This document shows, piece after piece, positions 26,090 through 37,123 of a stretch of DNA of 64,000 bases. The position numbers and the translations under genes were made by a program. The number at the start of each line of letters is the position of its first letter. Within the stretch, counting starts at the first letter, position 1. The stretch is from Thiosocius sp963759055 (GTDB taxonomy: Bacteria; Pseudomonadota; Gammaproteobacteria; Chromatiales; Chromatiaceae): NCBI GenBank assembly GCA_963759055.1, contig CAVWYD010000018.1:107921-171920 (forward strand). Reading direction: 5' to 3'. The notes below the pieces were generated by a model. That model was not told the DNA's origin and ran no database searches. It saw only the letters and a program-made list of their open reading frames with translations.

Positions 26090-26326
26090 TCATTCCTCTT
26101 TGTCGCCAACCCCTTTTGCACCGGTCGCCGACTGGCCAGGCTTTTCCGCCTTCTTTTTCGGCCGCGCATTGTCCGGAATCATCGGGTCGTCGTCATCCAT
26201 CAGGATACGATGCGCCGGCCCCTCCAGGTCGTCGTACTGACCTGTCCGCACGGTCCACAGGAAAAATGCGATGGCGATTACCATCAGACCGACCGCCAGG
26301 GGAATCAGCAGATACAGAATCGACAA
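26090..26326 (-). CDS. ccoS: cbb3-type cytochrome oxidase assembly protein CcoS
   Basis: A 78-aa single-span membrane protein needed for cofactor (heme b and CuB) insertion in cbb3 oxidase. The N-terminal SILYLLIPLAVGLMVIAIAFFLW anchor followed by RTGQYDDLEGPAHRILMDDD is diagnostic; the tail is Lys-rich. The start is a TTG three bases after the ccoI stop, with the ribosome-binding stretch AAGGGGG inside the ccoI end. The gene pair ccoI-ccoS is standard. Confidence 0.93.
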   Translation of the reverse strand: MSILYLLIPLAVGLMVIAIAFFLWTVRTGQYDDLEGPAHRILMDDDDPMIPDNARPKKKAEKPGQSATGAKGVGDKEE

Positions 26327-26329
26327 GAT

Positions 26330-28748
26330 CTAGTCCCCCTTCAGTCTGAGTGCATTGAATACCACGACCAGCGAACTGAACGACATCCCGATAGCCGCCA
26401 TCCACGGCGCCACCAGACCGGCCGCCGCCAGAGGCACAGCGGCGACATTATACAGTATCGGCCCATGCCAGATTCTGCTTGATGATGCTGCGGGTGGCGC
26501 GCGCCTTGTGTACACCCTCGGCCAGCACCGTAAGGCGTTCCGACAGCACAACCATGTCGGCGCTCGCATGCGCGAGCTGGGCACCCTGCCCCATCGCGAT
26601 CGACACATCGGCGCCGGCAAGCACCGGCGCGTCGTTTACGCCGTCGCCGATCATCGCCACGAGGTGACCGGACGCCTGCAATTCGCGCACCCGTGCCAGT
26701 TTGTCGTCAGGCCGCATACCCGAACGCGCCCGCGGGATGGAAAGTTCGCCGGCAACCCGACTGACCGCCCCGGCGGCATCACCGCTGAGGATCTCGAGCT
26801 CGAGTCCGAGATCACGCAGATTGCGCATGGCCGCCACGGCATCGGCTCGCAACTCGTCACGCAGCTGGAACCTGGCCAGGATCCCGTCCTCATCGCCCAA
26901 CAGCACCTGGGTCGCATCGCTGGCTCCCGCCTCAGGTTCGGGAACGCCGCTGAGTTCCGAGACATACGCTGGATTGCCGATCCGATAGTGGCGGCCTTCC
27001 ACCTCGCCCTGCATCCCCTGACCGGGCAGCGCCGTCAAACCCGCCACACGGAGTGAAGGCACAGCATGCGCAGACAGCACTTTGGCGACCGGATGTTCCG
27101 AGCCGCTCTCCAGCACGGCGGCAAGCGCCAGACAACGTTCCCGATCGGCACGCTCCGGGGCCAGCAGCTCCAGATCGGAAAGCTGCAGGATGCCGCGCGT
27201 CAGCGTGCCGGTCTTGTCGAACAGCACATGACTCACCTGGGCCAGGGTCTCCAGCGCATGTCCGCGCGTTGTCAGCAGGCCCATCCGGGTCAGGGCGCCG
27301 GACGCCGCGGTTACCGCGGTCGGCGTGGCGAGCGACAGTGCACAGGGGCAGGTCACCACGAGTACCGAGAGCGTGATCGCAAAGGCATGCTCGGGGGCCT
27401 GGATCGCCCAGTACACGGCGACCAGGGTGGCAATCAGCAGCAACACGGCCACGAACCAGCCAGCCACATGGTCGGCCAACTGCGCGATGCGCGGCTTCTC
27501 GGCCTGGGCGCGATCGAGCAGGCGCACGATGGCCGAAACCAGGGTGTCCTCCCCGACCTTGTCGACCGTCAGTATCAGCGGGCTCTCGACATTGACGCTG
27601 CCGCCAACAAGCTCGTCACCGGCCTCGCGCGGGCGCGGCAGGCTCTCACCCGTCAGCAGCGATTCATCGACCGAGCTCCGCCCCTCGCTGACCAGGCCGT
27701 CCGCGGGGATGGTCTCCCCCGGACGCACCAGGACCCGGTCGCCGGGGGCGAGTTCGGACACGGCCACTACGGCCTCGCCGCCGTCGGTCAGGCGCGTGGC
27801 TGTCGCCGGCAACAGCTTGACCAGCTCCTCGGCCGCCTCGCCGGCACGATGACGCGCGCCCATCTCCAGGTATCGGCTGGTCAGCAGGAAAAAGGCGAAC
27901 ATGCAGACCGAGTCGTAGTAGACCTCGGCACCGCCAAACACTGTCGACCAGGCGCTGGCGGCGAAGGCGCCGCCGATCGCCAGCGAAACAGGCACCTCCA
28001 TACTCAGATGGCGACGCCGCAAGTCCCGCCAGGCGGTAATAAAAAACCCGGCCGCAGAATAGAACACCACAGGCAGAGTCAGGACCAGGCTGACCCAACG
28101 CATGAACGTGCGCATACCCGGGTCCATACCGCCGTAATCGCCCGCATACATCGCGATCGCCAGCATCATGACCTGCATGGCACCCAGCCCGGCTACCGCC
28201 AGGCGTCGCAGGGCGGCCGATTTCTCCTTCTTCTGCACCGCCTCCTGGCGCCCGGGATCGAACGGGTGGGCGACATAGCCGATCTCGGTTATCGCCTTGA
28301 GGATATCGGAAAGGTGGATCTGGCTGTCATCCCAGCGCACCCGGGCACGATGGGTACTGTAATTGACCGAGAAATCTGCCACTCCGGGCAGCGCATTGAC
28401 ATGCCTTTCGTTGAGCCAGATGCAGGCTGCACAGGTGATCCCCTCGAGAATCAGCGAGGCCGTCTTGTGCTTGGCATCATCCGCCTGCACGAAGCTCTGC
28501 TGCAGTGCCGGCTGATCGTACAGCTCGAAACGCTGCAGCTGCTCCGGTACAAGGTCTTCGGGTTTGCGCGACGGCGTCTCGCGATGATCGTAGAACGAGG
28601 TCAGGCCGCCATCGACGATGGCCTGGGCCACCGCCTGACAACCATGACAACACATGTCACGCGGCTCGCCGTGGATATCGACCTGGTAGTCGGCCCCGTC
28701 GGGAACCGGCAGGCCGCAGTGATAACAACTGTGCACCTTCTCTGTCAT
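26330..28748 (-). CDS. ccoI: Copper-translocating P-type ATPase of cbb3 oxidase assembly (frameshifted near the 3' end)
   Basis: Exports Cu+ across the inner membrane to metallate cbb3 oxidase. An N-terminal zinc-finger-like segment (CYHCGLPVPDG) precedes a metal-binding domain with CAACIW; then come the intramembrane CPC motif (TCPCALSLATPTA), phosphorylation site DKTGTLT and hinge GDGVNDAPVL. The frame breaks after KQNLAWA because of one extra base near 26459; removing it gives ILYNVAAVPLAAAGLVAPW and the normal last membrane helix ending RLKGD, 805 aa in total. Structural ccoNOQP genes are not in this window. Confidence 0.92.
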
Positions 28749-29034
28749 GGCTATGTCCCCGAGGTGTCTGCACGGACCTCATGCGACTCTTCACCAAGGA
28801 GCAGCTGCAGCACCAGATGCCATGCAGCGCCACCGTTGGCCTGGCACGATATTCGCCGGATACCCGAGCGGTTCGCGAAGGATTCATCGACAAGCAGGAT
28901 CAAAGCGGCCGGATAGTATCCGGGCCAGGAATATTAGTCAATTCTTATGCTATTGCGGGAGAACCAACCAAGCAGGGCAGCTTAGCCGAAAAACAACAGC
29001 CTATGCCTTGCAAAGACCAATACAAAAGATGGCC

Positions 29035-29943
29035 CTAATCGATCAGCCACATGAGGTGCGGCACATAGTGATCGACCAGCAGCAGGGCGAACAGGGCCAT
29101 CAGGTAGACGATGGAGTATCCGAATGTCCGCATGGGCATGCGGTCATCATCGTCACGGTAAAGGCGCACCGCGTAATAAAGAAAACCGAGCCCAAGCACC
29201 ATGGCACCACCCAGATACAGGCCGCCACTCATCCCGTAACCGTATGGCAGCAGGGTCACCACCAGCAGCAAAACGGTGTACAGCAGGATCTGCAGGCGCG
29301 TGTAGTCCTTGCCATGGGTCACCGGCAACATGGGCATGTCCACCTTGCGATATTCCTCAGCGCGATGGATGGCCAGGGCCCAGAAATGAGGGGGCGTCCA
29401 GGTGAAGATAATCAGGAACAGCAGCATAGCGCCCGGGTCGACGCTACCGGTCACCGCGGTCCAGCCCAGCAAGGGCGGCGCGGCGCCGGCGGCCCCGCCG
29501 ATCACGATATTCTGCGGCGTGGCGCGCTTGAGATACATGGTGTAAATCACCGCGTAACCGATCAGGGACAGAAAGGTCAGCAGTGCGGTCAGCGGATTGA
29601 CCAGCAATGCCAGCATCGCCATGGCGATCACACCAATAACGACCGCGAAAACCAGGGCATCGCGGCTGCTAACAGCCCCCTGCGGCAAAGGCCGGCCACG
29701 GGTGCGTCCCATGATCGCATCTATCTTCTGGTCGACCACATGGTTGACGGCTGCCGCTGAACCGGCGGCCAGCCCGATACCCAGGGTACCGAAAACCAGT
29801 GCATCCAGCGGAACCATGCCCGGCGCCGCCAGCAGCATGCCGACCACCGCCGTGAACACAATAAGTGCCACCACATTGGGTTTGCACAGCTCGAGGTAAT
29901 CCCGCCACCCCGCGTGCGTCGTTTTCAGTGCTGTTGTCGCCAT
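29035..29943 (-). CDS. ctaB: Protoheme IX farnesyltransferase (heme O synthase)
   Basis: Transfers farnesyl to the heme B vinyl group, giving heme O, in the inner membrane. The 302-aa UbiA-superfamily protein has DYLELCKPNVVALIVFTAVVGM, the first Asp-rich motif NHVVDQKIDAIMGRTRGRPLP and the second, YRKVDMPMLPVTHG, with about nine membrane helices. The ATG at 29943 overlaps the ctaA 3' end by 19 bp. It is last in the surf1-SCO-like-ctaA-ctaB run that supplies heme A to the aa3 oxidase. Confidence 0.96.
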   Translation of the reverse strand: MATTALKTTHAGWRDYLELCKPNVVALIVFTAVVGMLLAAPGMVPLDALVFGTLGIGLAAGSAAAVNHVVDQKIDAIMGRTRGRPLPQGAVSSRDALVFAVVIGVIAMAMLALLVNPLTALLTFLSLIGYAVIYTMYLKRATPQNIVIGGAAGAAPPLLGWTAVTGSVDPGAMLLFLIIFTWTPPHFWALAIHRAEEYRKVDMPMLPVTHGKDYTRLQILLYTVLLLVVTLLPYGYGMSGGLYLGGAMVLGLGFLYYAVRLYRDDDDRMPMRTFGYSIVYLMALFALLLVDHYVPHLMWLID

Positions 29944-30905
29944 AATCGAAAATTCAGATAAACCAGAGAAATGAGCAATAAGGCTGCCACGCCATTGTGT
30001 GCCGTGGCGACCCCCAGAGGCAAATGCAGGAGCACGTTGCCGATGCCGAGTCCCAGTTGCAGCAGCAACAGGCCCCCGACCAGGACCGCCGTGCCGCGCA
30101 GGCCCCCGCCGGAACGCAGGAGCGCCAATACCAGCCACCCCAGGTACACCAGGGTCACGAGCGCCCCGATCCGGTGGGTGACATGAATGGCCGTGCGCGC
30201 CGGATGCTCCAGCACGCCATACTCGTAATTCACGCCCAGCCCCCGCCACATCACGAAGGCCTCGTCGAAGTCCATCTCCGGGGTCCAGCTTCCCTGGCAG
30301 GTCGGGAAATCGAGACAGGCCAGGGCGGCGTAATTGGAGCTGGTCCAGCCGCCGAGCGCAATCTGCGCGACCAGAATCAGCAGGCCGATGGCCGCCGCTC
30401 CACGCCACTGGCCGGCGCCGGTCACCGGGCGGCGTCTGCGCACGCGCAGGGCCAGCAGCACCAGCAGGCTGAATGTTGCGAAACCGCCCAGCAGATGCCC
30501 CATGACGACAACAGGCTTCAGCAACAGGGTCACGGTCCACATGCCGAGGGCGGCCTGAAAGATCACCAGCACCAGAAGAAAGCTGGGCAGCCAGACCGGT
30601 TGATCCGGATCACCGCGCCGACGCACCCACGACCAGATCGCGATGAACAGGATGGCCAATCCCAGGGTGCCGGCGAAATAGCGGTGAATCATCTCCTTCC
30701 AGCCCTTTTCCGGCTCCAGCGGACGCTGATCCAGGTAGGCCTTGTTGGTCACCCCCTCCGCGCTCTCCGGGACCGTCAGCTGGCCGTAGCAACCGGGCCA
30801 GTCAGGACAGCCCAGACCGGCATCCGCAAGGCGCGTGTAGGCACCCAGCACGATGACCGTGAAGGCGAGGAAGCAGGTGAATACGATAAAACTGCGATAC
30901 GCCAT
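29925..30905 (-). CDS. ctaA: Heme A synthase
   Basis: Oxidises the heme O methyl group to formyl, giving heme A for aa3 oxidase. The 326-aa COX15/CtaA protein has eight membrane segments, the early motif RLADAGLGCPDWPGCYGQ, MIHRYFAGTLG (heme His), VVMGHLLGG, LDFPTCQGSW (second Cys pair partner) and IHVTHRIGAL. The ATG at 30905 is four bases after the SCO-like stop. Coupled to ctaB. Confidence 0.95.
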   Translation of the reverse strand: MAYRSFIVFTCFLAFTVIVLGAYTRLADAGLGCPDWPGCYGQLTVPESAEGVTNKAYLDQRPLEPEKGWKEMIHRYFAGTLGLAILFIAIWSWVRRRGDPDQPVWLPSFLLVLVIFQAALGMWTVTLLLKPVVVMGHLLGGFATFSLLVLLALRVRRRRPVTGAGQWRGAAAIGLLILVAQIALGGWTSSNYAALACLDFPTCQGSWTPEMDFDEAFVMWRGLGVNYEYGVLEHPARTAIHVTHRIGALVTLVYLGWLVLALLRSGGGLRGTAVLVGGLLLLQLGLGIGNVLLHLPLGVATAHNGVAALLLISLVYLNFRLWRQQH

Positions 30906-30911
30906 CAACTC

Positions 30912-31547
30912 TCATCCAATCTGCGAGATCTTCAGCAGCTTCTGCAGATCCCGCATCATCCCCTTGGCCGAAACCCCGAGGTCGTAATACATCATCAGAT
31001 TCCCCAGCGGGTCGACCAGGAAATACTGCTCGCCCATGGGGCCAAAGCCCTCACCACGAAACTGCTGCAGCAGGGACCCCGCCTGTTCGTCACGCACCAC
31101 CCAAAGCAGATCCGGCTGGTCTTCTGCCAGACGTCTTTCCAGTGCCGCCGTCGGCGGCTGTGCAAACACCAGCAGGCGCTGTACCCGCTGGATATCCTTG
31201 CTCATCGCGATGCGTATCTGACGCGTCAGATAAAGCTGCTGCTCGCAGCGTTCGTCACAATCTCCGGGCGCGAACAGAACGTAGGTCCAGCGTCCACGCA
31301 GGTCTCCCTCCCCCAGCGCCGTCCCGTCGGGCTTTCCGAGCCCCACCAACTGCAGTGGTCGCGCCGGGGCAACCAGGGTTCCGGCATTGGTTGTCGCGCC
31401 CGCACCCTGTTCGCCGAGGTATTTCCAGGCCACCCATGCCGAGACCGGAGGCAACAGGAACAGCACCCAGATCAATACCAGCTGGGTCCGACTGCGGCTC
31501 GTCCGAGGATTCTCAGGCCTGGACACTTTTTTCTCCATCTCCACCAT
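30912..31547 (-). CDS. SCO-like membrane thioredoxin-fold protein of the cox locus
   Basis: A 211-aa protein with one N-terminal membrane segment (about 22-42) and a periplasmic domain. APGDCDERCEQQLYLTRQIR holds a C-x3-C like the copper-binding CxxxC of SCO1/SenC, and the end (FLVDPLGNLMMYYDLG) is the strand region of the thioredoxin fold, but the distal copper-ligand His of SCO proteins is not evident. It overlaps surf1 by 35 bp and precedes ctaA. A role in CuA assembly or thiol handling is inferred from context. Confidence 0.75.
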   Translation of the reverse strand: MVEMEKKVSRPENPRTSRSRTQLVLIWVLFLLPPVSAWVAWKYLGEQGAGATTNAGTLVAPARPLQLVGLGKPDGTALGEGDLRGRWTYVLFAPGDCDERCEQQLYLTRQIRIAMSKDIQRVQRLLVFAQPPTAALERRLAEDQPDLLWVVRDEQAGSLLQQFRGEGFGPMGEQYFLVDPLGNLMMYYDLGVSAKGMMRDLQKLLKISQIG

Positions 31548-32283
31548 CGCGACGCGTATTCACGCCGACATAAATAATCAGAAGCGCAACAGCCAGGCCA
31601 AACCACTGCACGGCATAACCCAGGTGTTTTTCCGGTCCCATCTCCGGGATAGGCGACCAGTCATACTGCAGACCGCCGGCCTCGCCCTCGTCGATCACCA
31701 GCGCATAGGGCAGCAGATCCATACCCCGGACGACTCCCAGAGCGGCGATGTCGAGTGACTGAACGAGCACCTTGTCGGCCACGCTCTGTAGCGGCACCTC
31801 GCCGACGATCAGACCGACGGACGCCGGAGAATCCAGTCGCCCCGACAGACTGACCAGACCTTCCGGCAGCGGGAGTGCAGGCAGAAACTCACGCGAGGCA
31901 CCCACCGCCACCCAGCCCCGATGGATCAGCAGTCTTGGCCGATCGTCGCCCTCAAACATGAAGGGCGTGAACACATGGTAACCGGCCTGGCCGCGGTAAA
32001 TCCGGTTGTCGAGCAGCCATTGCTGTTGCCGGACGTAGTACCCGCGCGCCTCCGCCGCACGATAGCGATCCGACTCGACAAGCGTGCTCTGACTGCCGAG
32101 TGTCACAGGCGCGATGACATCGCTGGCCGCACGCTGCTGCTCCATCTCCTGCTTGGCTCCGGCGCGATTGGTCTGCCAATAGCCCAGACCCAGCAACATC
32201 GGAAACACCAGCGCGAATGCCACGCTGGGCCAAAAAGCAGGGGCAAATCGGTAAGGGCCGAGCCTGATGGACGGGATTTTCAT
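31513..32283 (-). CDS. SURF1 family cytochrome oxidase assembly protein
   Basis: A 256-aa protein that helps heme A insertion into subunit I. It has two membrane helices, N-terminal (about 15-35, with LGLGYWQTNRAGAKQ, the family signature) and C-terminal (about 227-246, after KHLGYAVQWFGLA), flanking a periplasmic loop with RGWVAVGASRE. It leads the surf1, SCO-like, ctaA, ctaB operon on the minus strand and is divergent from the small DUF2909 gene. Confidence 0.93.
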   Translation of the reverse strand: MKIPSIRLGPYRFAPAFWPSVAFALVFPMLLGLGYWQTNRAGAKQEMEQQRAASDVIAPVTLGSQSTLVESDRYRAAEARGYYVRQQQWLLDNRIYRGQAGYHVFTPFMFEGDDRPRLLIHRGWVAVGASREFLPALPLPEGLVSLSGRLDSPASVGLIVGEVPLQSVADKVLVQSLDIAALGVVRGMDLLPYALVIDEGEAGGLQYDWSPIPEMGPEKHLGYAVQWFGLAVALLIIYVGVNTRRDGGDGEKSVQA

Positions 32284-32334
32284 GCGCTGCCCGGCTGCTA
32301 TACTGCCGCGGCTGCAGAAGAGGGATAAGTCGTC

Positions 32335-32574
32335 GTGTGGATCAAGGTCATCATCGTACTCGTTTTCATCGGCATCGTAGCCAGTCTTGCGTCCGGTCTT
32401 TTCTACCTGGTCAATGACAAGGGTGACTCGCGCCGTACCCTGCGCGCACTCACTATGCGCATCGGCCTGTCCATAGGGTTGTTCGTATTCCTGATGATCC
32501 TGATCGGCTTAGGGGTAATCGAACCGCATGGCGTCTATCCCGAACCGCCGGCAGGCACCACGACACAGGAGTAG
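32335..32574 (+). CDS. DUF2909 twin-transmembrane protein
   Basis: A 79-aa protein with two membrane helices (about 3-25 and 45-66) around a short basic loop (NDKGDSRRTLRALTMR). DUF2909 proteins are routinely found between coxC and surf1 in gammaproteobacteria, and an accessory role in cytochrome oxidase biogenesis is inferred from that. The start is GTG at 32335. It is the only plus-strand gene inside the oxidase region. Confidence 0.85.
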   Translation: MWIKVIIVLVFIGIVASLASGLFYLVNDKGDSRRTLRALTMRIGLSIGLFVFLMILIGLGVIEPHGVYPEPPAGTTTQE

Positions 32575-32610
32575 GACCGGTACCGGCCACTGTGCGTTGC
32601 CGGTTTGAAA

Positions 32611-32640
32611 GGCCGGACCCGGGGTCTGCCGGACCCGGCC
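32611..32640. terminator. GC hairpin between convergent DUF2909 and coxC
   Basis: GGCCGG at 32611-32616 pairs with CCGGCC at 32635-32640, with inner CCC/GGG pairing. The sequence also holds a direct repeat of GCCGGACCCGG. No long T run on either side, so termination strength is uncertain. Confidence 0.45.
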
Positions 32641-32646
32641 TGTTGG

Positions 32647-33510
32647 TTACAGCACGTAGACGAAGATAAACAGGCCCAGCCAGACCACGTCAACGAAGTG
32701 CCAGTACCAGGCCACACCCTCGAAGGCAAAGTGGTTCTCCGGCGAAAAATGCCCCTTGGCGGCGCGCAGGGTGATCACGAACAGCATGATCGTGCCCATG
32801 GTCACGTGGAAACCGTGGAACCCCGTCAGCATGAAGAAGGTCGAGCCATAGATCCCCGAGCCCAGCGTCAGATTGAGCTCCTGGTACGCATGAACGTACT
32901 CGTAGGCCTGGAACCCGAGGAAGATCGCGCCCAATGCCACGGTCGCCGCCAGCCAGAGAACCGTCTTGGTCTGGTCATTGGCTTTCAGCGCCCAGTGCGA
33001 AAGGGTGATGGTGACGCCCGAGGTCAACAGCAAAAGGGTGTTGATCGCAGGGATACCCCAGGCGCCCATGGTCTGGAATTCTCCACCGACATTACCCGGC
33101 CCGTTGGTCGGCCAGGCTTCGCCGAAGGCACTCCAGAGATACTGATGGGTCGAAAAATCCTCACCCAGCAGCCAAGGCACCGACAGCACGCGCGCATAGA
33201 ACAGGGCGCCAAAGAAGGCGGCAAAGAACATGACCTCGGAGAAGATGAACCACATCATTCCCTGTCGGAACGAACGATCCACCTGCTCGTTGTAGACGCC
33301 TTTCAGGCTTTCGTTGATGACGGTGCCGAACCATCCGAACATCATGAACGCCACCATGGCAAGGCCAAGATACAGGATCGCCTGCCCCGAGGCATTACCG
33401 TTGAACCAGTTGGCCGCCCCGACCACGCCCACCGTCAGCGCAACGCTGGCGACGATCGGCCAATGGCTGCCGTGCGGCACGTAATAATGCTGATCACCCG
33501 TGTGCGCCAT
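32647..33510 (-). CDS. coxC: Cytochrome c oxidase subunit III
   Basis: A 287-aa seven-helix core subunit of the aa3 oxidase. Typical stretches: YVPHGSHWPIVASVAL at the N-terminus, FRQGMMWFIFSEVMFFAAFFGALFYAR, LLLTSGVTITLSHWAL and the C-terminal FHGFHVTMGTIML and YWHFVDVVWLGLFIFVYVL. It is last in the coxB-ctaD-small-ctaG-coxC operon. Confidence 0.97.
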   Translation of the reverse strand: MAHTGDQHYYVPHGSHWPIVASVALTVGVVGAANWFNGNASGQAILYLGLAMVAFMMFGWFGTVINESLKGVYNEQVDRSFRQGMMWFIFSEVMFFAAFFGALFYARVLSVPWLLGEDFSTHQYLWSAFGEAWPTNGPGNVGGEFQTMGAWGIPAINTLLLLTSGVTITLSHWALKANDQTKTVLWLAATVALGAIFLGFQAYEYVHAYQELNLTLGSGIYGSTFFMLTGFHGFHVTMGTIMLFVITLRAAKGHFSPENHFAFEGVAWYWHFVDVVWLGLFIFVYVL

Positions 33511-33588
33511 GTCTCCCCCTAGTATCTGCAGTCTTGGTATAAATGGTTAAAAAACATACCTGCAGGTTCACTGAACCATGCAGAGAAA

Positions 33589-34137
33589 TCATTTCATTGC
33601 GACCTGCGAAACATCGAACACCGTATAGGCCAGGGTCAGCGTATTCACGTCCCTGGGCAGATTCGGGTCAACGATAAACCGCAGCGGCATGTCCTTGGTC
33701 TCGCCGGCAGCCAGCGGCTGCTGATTGAAACAGAAACACTCGGTCTTGTTGAAGTAACGACTGGCCTTTCCCGGCGCAACGCTGGGCACGGCCTGTCCGA
33801 CCATGTTGCGCCCGGTCGGGTTGTGCGCGGTGAAACTGGTTGAGTAAAGCTTGCCGGGATGGACCTGCATGCTGGCAACCACGGGGCCAAACTCCCAGGG
33901 CATCCCGAGATTGTTGTTGGCGATGAACTGCACGGTCACCATGCGCGACATGTCGGGCTCGTAACGGGCGGTGATCTCAGCCTCGTCGATGCGACCGGTC
34001 TTGCCGTTGAGCCCGGTGATCTCGCAGAAGACATCGTACAAAGGCACCAGCAGATACCCGAACCCGAACATGGCCACCGCGACGATCGCGACGCGAGTGA
34101 ACGAACGGCCGTTTCGTATTTGCCGGTTATCCGCCAT
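33589..34137 (-). CDS. ctaG: Cytochrome c oxidase assembly protein CtaG (Cox11)
   Basis: Copper chaperone delivering CuB to subunit I. The 182-aa protein has one N-terminal membrane anchor (about 15-33) and a periplasmic immunoglobulin-like domain with the copper-binding CFCF motif in NKTECFCFNQQPL. The conserved PLYDVFCEITGLNGK follows the anchor. The ATG at 34137 gives the standard length; it begins four bases after the stop of the 38-aa peptide gene. Confidence 0.96.
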   Translation of the reverse strand: MADNRQIRNGRSFTRVAIVAVAMFGFGYLLVPLYDVFCEITGLNGKTGRIDEAEITARYEPDMSRMVTVQFIANNNLGMPWEFGPVVASMQVHPGKLYSTSFTAHNPTGRNMVGQAVPSVAPGKASRYFNKTECFCFNQQPLAAGETKDMPLRFIVDPNLPRDVNTLTLAYTVFDVSQVAMK

Positions 34138-34141
34138 CCCC

Positions 34142-34258
34142 TCAGCCCCCTTTGCCCATCGCGAGATACATGCCGACCAGGAAAAACCCGAACGCAACCA
34201 GCCCCAGGATAAGGGCCAGACGGATATTGGACTTGGATTTGTCGTTTACTTCTTGCAT
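34142..34258 (-). CDS. Cytochrome oxidase small assembly-type membrane peptide (38 aa)
   Basis: ATG to TGA encodes 38 aa: a polar, basic start (MQEVNDKSKSNIRL), one hydrophobic helix (about 15-33, with GLVAFGFFLVGMYLAMG) and a KGG end. Short single-span proteins of this layout between ctaD and ctaG are known as cytochrome oxidase small assembly proteins. The gene is 48 bp after ctaD and 4 bp before ctaG on the same strand, which supports it. The function is inferred from position. Confidence 0.75.
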   Translation of the reverse strand: MQEVNDKSKSNIRLALILGLVAFGFFLVGMYLAMGKGG

Positions 34259-34306
34259 AGCGAGTTTGCCGGTCGCCCCCATCCACCGATGGGGGCGACC
34301 CGATCA

Positions 34307-35887
<1,581 letters not shown>

Positions 35888-35911
35888 CTTGAAGACTCTC
35901 CTGATAGCTTC

Positions 35912-37045
35912 TTAACGGGCTGCCTTGATCGCAGCGGGTTGAATGATGCTTGCAGCGTTACCCCAGGAGTTACGCTGGTAGGTCAACACGGCAGCCATGT
36001 CGGCATCATTGAGGATGTCGCGGTACGAGGCCATCGCGGTACCCGGCTTGCCGTTCAGCACCAGGCTGATATGACCGGCGGCTTCACCGGTGGCAATCGG
36101 GCTGCCGACGATGGACGGGAACGCCGGTGGCAGACCCTGACCATTCGGCTGATGGCAGGCCGCGCAGTTGGTGTTGTAGACCTGCTCACCCTTGGCCATC
36201 AGCTCGTCTTTGGTCCACTCGCGATCGGCAGATGCTGCAGCGGCCGCGGCGGCACCCTGCTGCTCGGCCACCCACTTGGCGTAGTCTTCCGGCGCCTTGG
36301 CAACCACCACGATCGGCATGAAGCCGTGGTCCTTGCCGCACAATTCGGCACACTTGCCGCGGTAGATTCCAGGCTCGTCGACCTTGGTCCAGGCCTCGTT
36401 GACGAAGCCGGGGATGGCATCCTTCTTCCAGCCGAGATCCGGCACCCACCAGGAATGGATGACATCAGCCGCGGTGAGCAGGAAACGCACCTTTTTGCCC
36501 GTTGGAATGACCAGGGGGTTGTCCACTTCCATCAGGTAGTTGTCGCCAAACTGGCTCAGATCCGTATCGGCCCCGAGCATGCGCGCCTGGTTGTGGTCCG
36601 GATGCAGGGAGCTGATGAAGGAGACGCCCGCACCCTCGCCGTCCACGTAGTCGTATTTCCATTTCCACTGGATACCGGTGACCTTGACGGTCATGTCGGC
36701 GTCGCTGGTGTCCTCCATGGCCAGCAGGGTGCTGGTGGCGGGGATGGCCATGCTGACCAGGATGACGATCGGCACCACGGTCCACAGGATTTCCATGGTG
36801 GTGCTCTCGTGGAACTGCGCGGCCACCGCGCCTTTCGACTTCCGGTGGTAGAGCATCGAGTAGATCATCGCTCCAAACACCACCACGCCAATCACACAAC
36901 ACACCCAGAAGATGATCATGTGGAGGTCGTAGACACTCTGGCTCGTGGTCGTGACTCCCTGGCGCATATTGAGCGCCCAGTCAGCATGTGCTGACGCAAA
37001 CGCCGTCCCCAGGTATGCCGTCGAAATAACGGTCAGCTTACGCAT
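35912..37045 (-). CDS. coxB: Cytochrome c oxidase subunit II with fused cytochrome c domain
   Basis: A 377-aa caa3-type subunit II. A signal peptide or first helix leads to two membrane helices (about 45-70 and 85-110). The CuA site is HSWWVPDLGWKKDAIPG ... CAELCGKDHGFMP, with both Cys, both His and the Met. After an Ala-rich linker (about 280-290) there is a class I cytochrome c domain with CAACH and an axial Met in GTAMASYRD. The ATG at 37045 (MRKLTVIS) gives a signal-like start; an in-frame ATG at 37081 is possible. Confidence 0.95.
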   Translation of the reverse strand: MRKLTVISTAYLGTAFASAHADWALNMRQGVTTTSQSVYDLHMIIFWVCCVIGVVVFGAMIYSMLYHRKSKGAVAAQFHESTTMEILWTVVPIVILVSMAIPATSTLLAMEDTSDADMTVKVTGIQWKWKYDYVDGEGAGVSFISSLHPDHNQARMLGADTDLSQFGDNYLMEVDNPLVIPTGKKVRFLLTAADVIHSWWVPDLGWKKDAIPGFVNEAWTKVDEPGIYRGKCAELCGKDHGFMPIVVVAKAPEDYAKWVAEQQGAAAAAAASADREWTKDELMAKGEQVYNTNCAACHQPNGQGLPPAFPSIVGSPIATGEAAGHISLVLNGKPGTAMASYRDILNDADMAAVLTYQRNSWGNAASIIQPAAIKAAR

Positions 37046-37123
37046 GGCTCTCACAGCTTCGTTCCCCCAAAAATGAATCATTTTTCTGTCCAGCACGCAC
37101 CGCTTCCCGCAGTACCCAAAAAT

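Noticed and set aside
27066..28916. A 616-codon plus-strand frame opposite ccoI
   Set aside because: Antisense to a clear P-type ATPase; no domain pattern and the composition of a shadow frame.
28749..29034. Search for an FNR box or a small gene upstream of ccoI
   Set aside because: No TTGAT-N4-ATCAA match, and the short frames lack ribosome-binding sites. The 286-bp gap holds nothing I can support.
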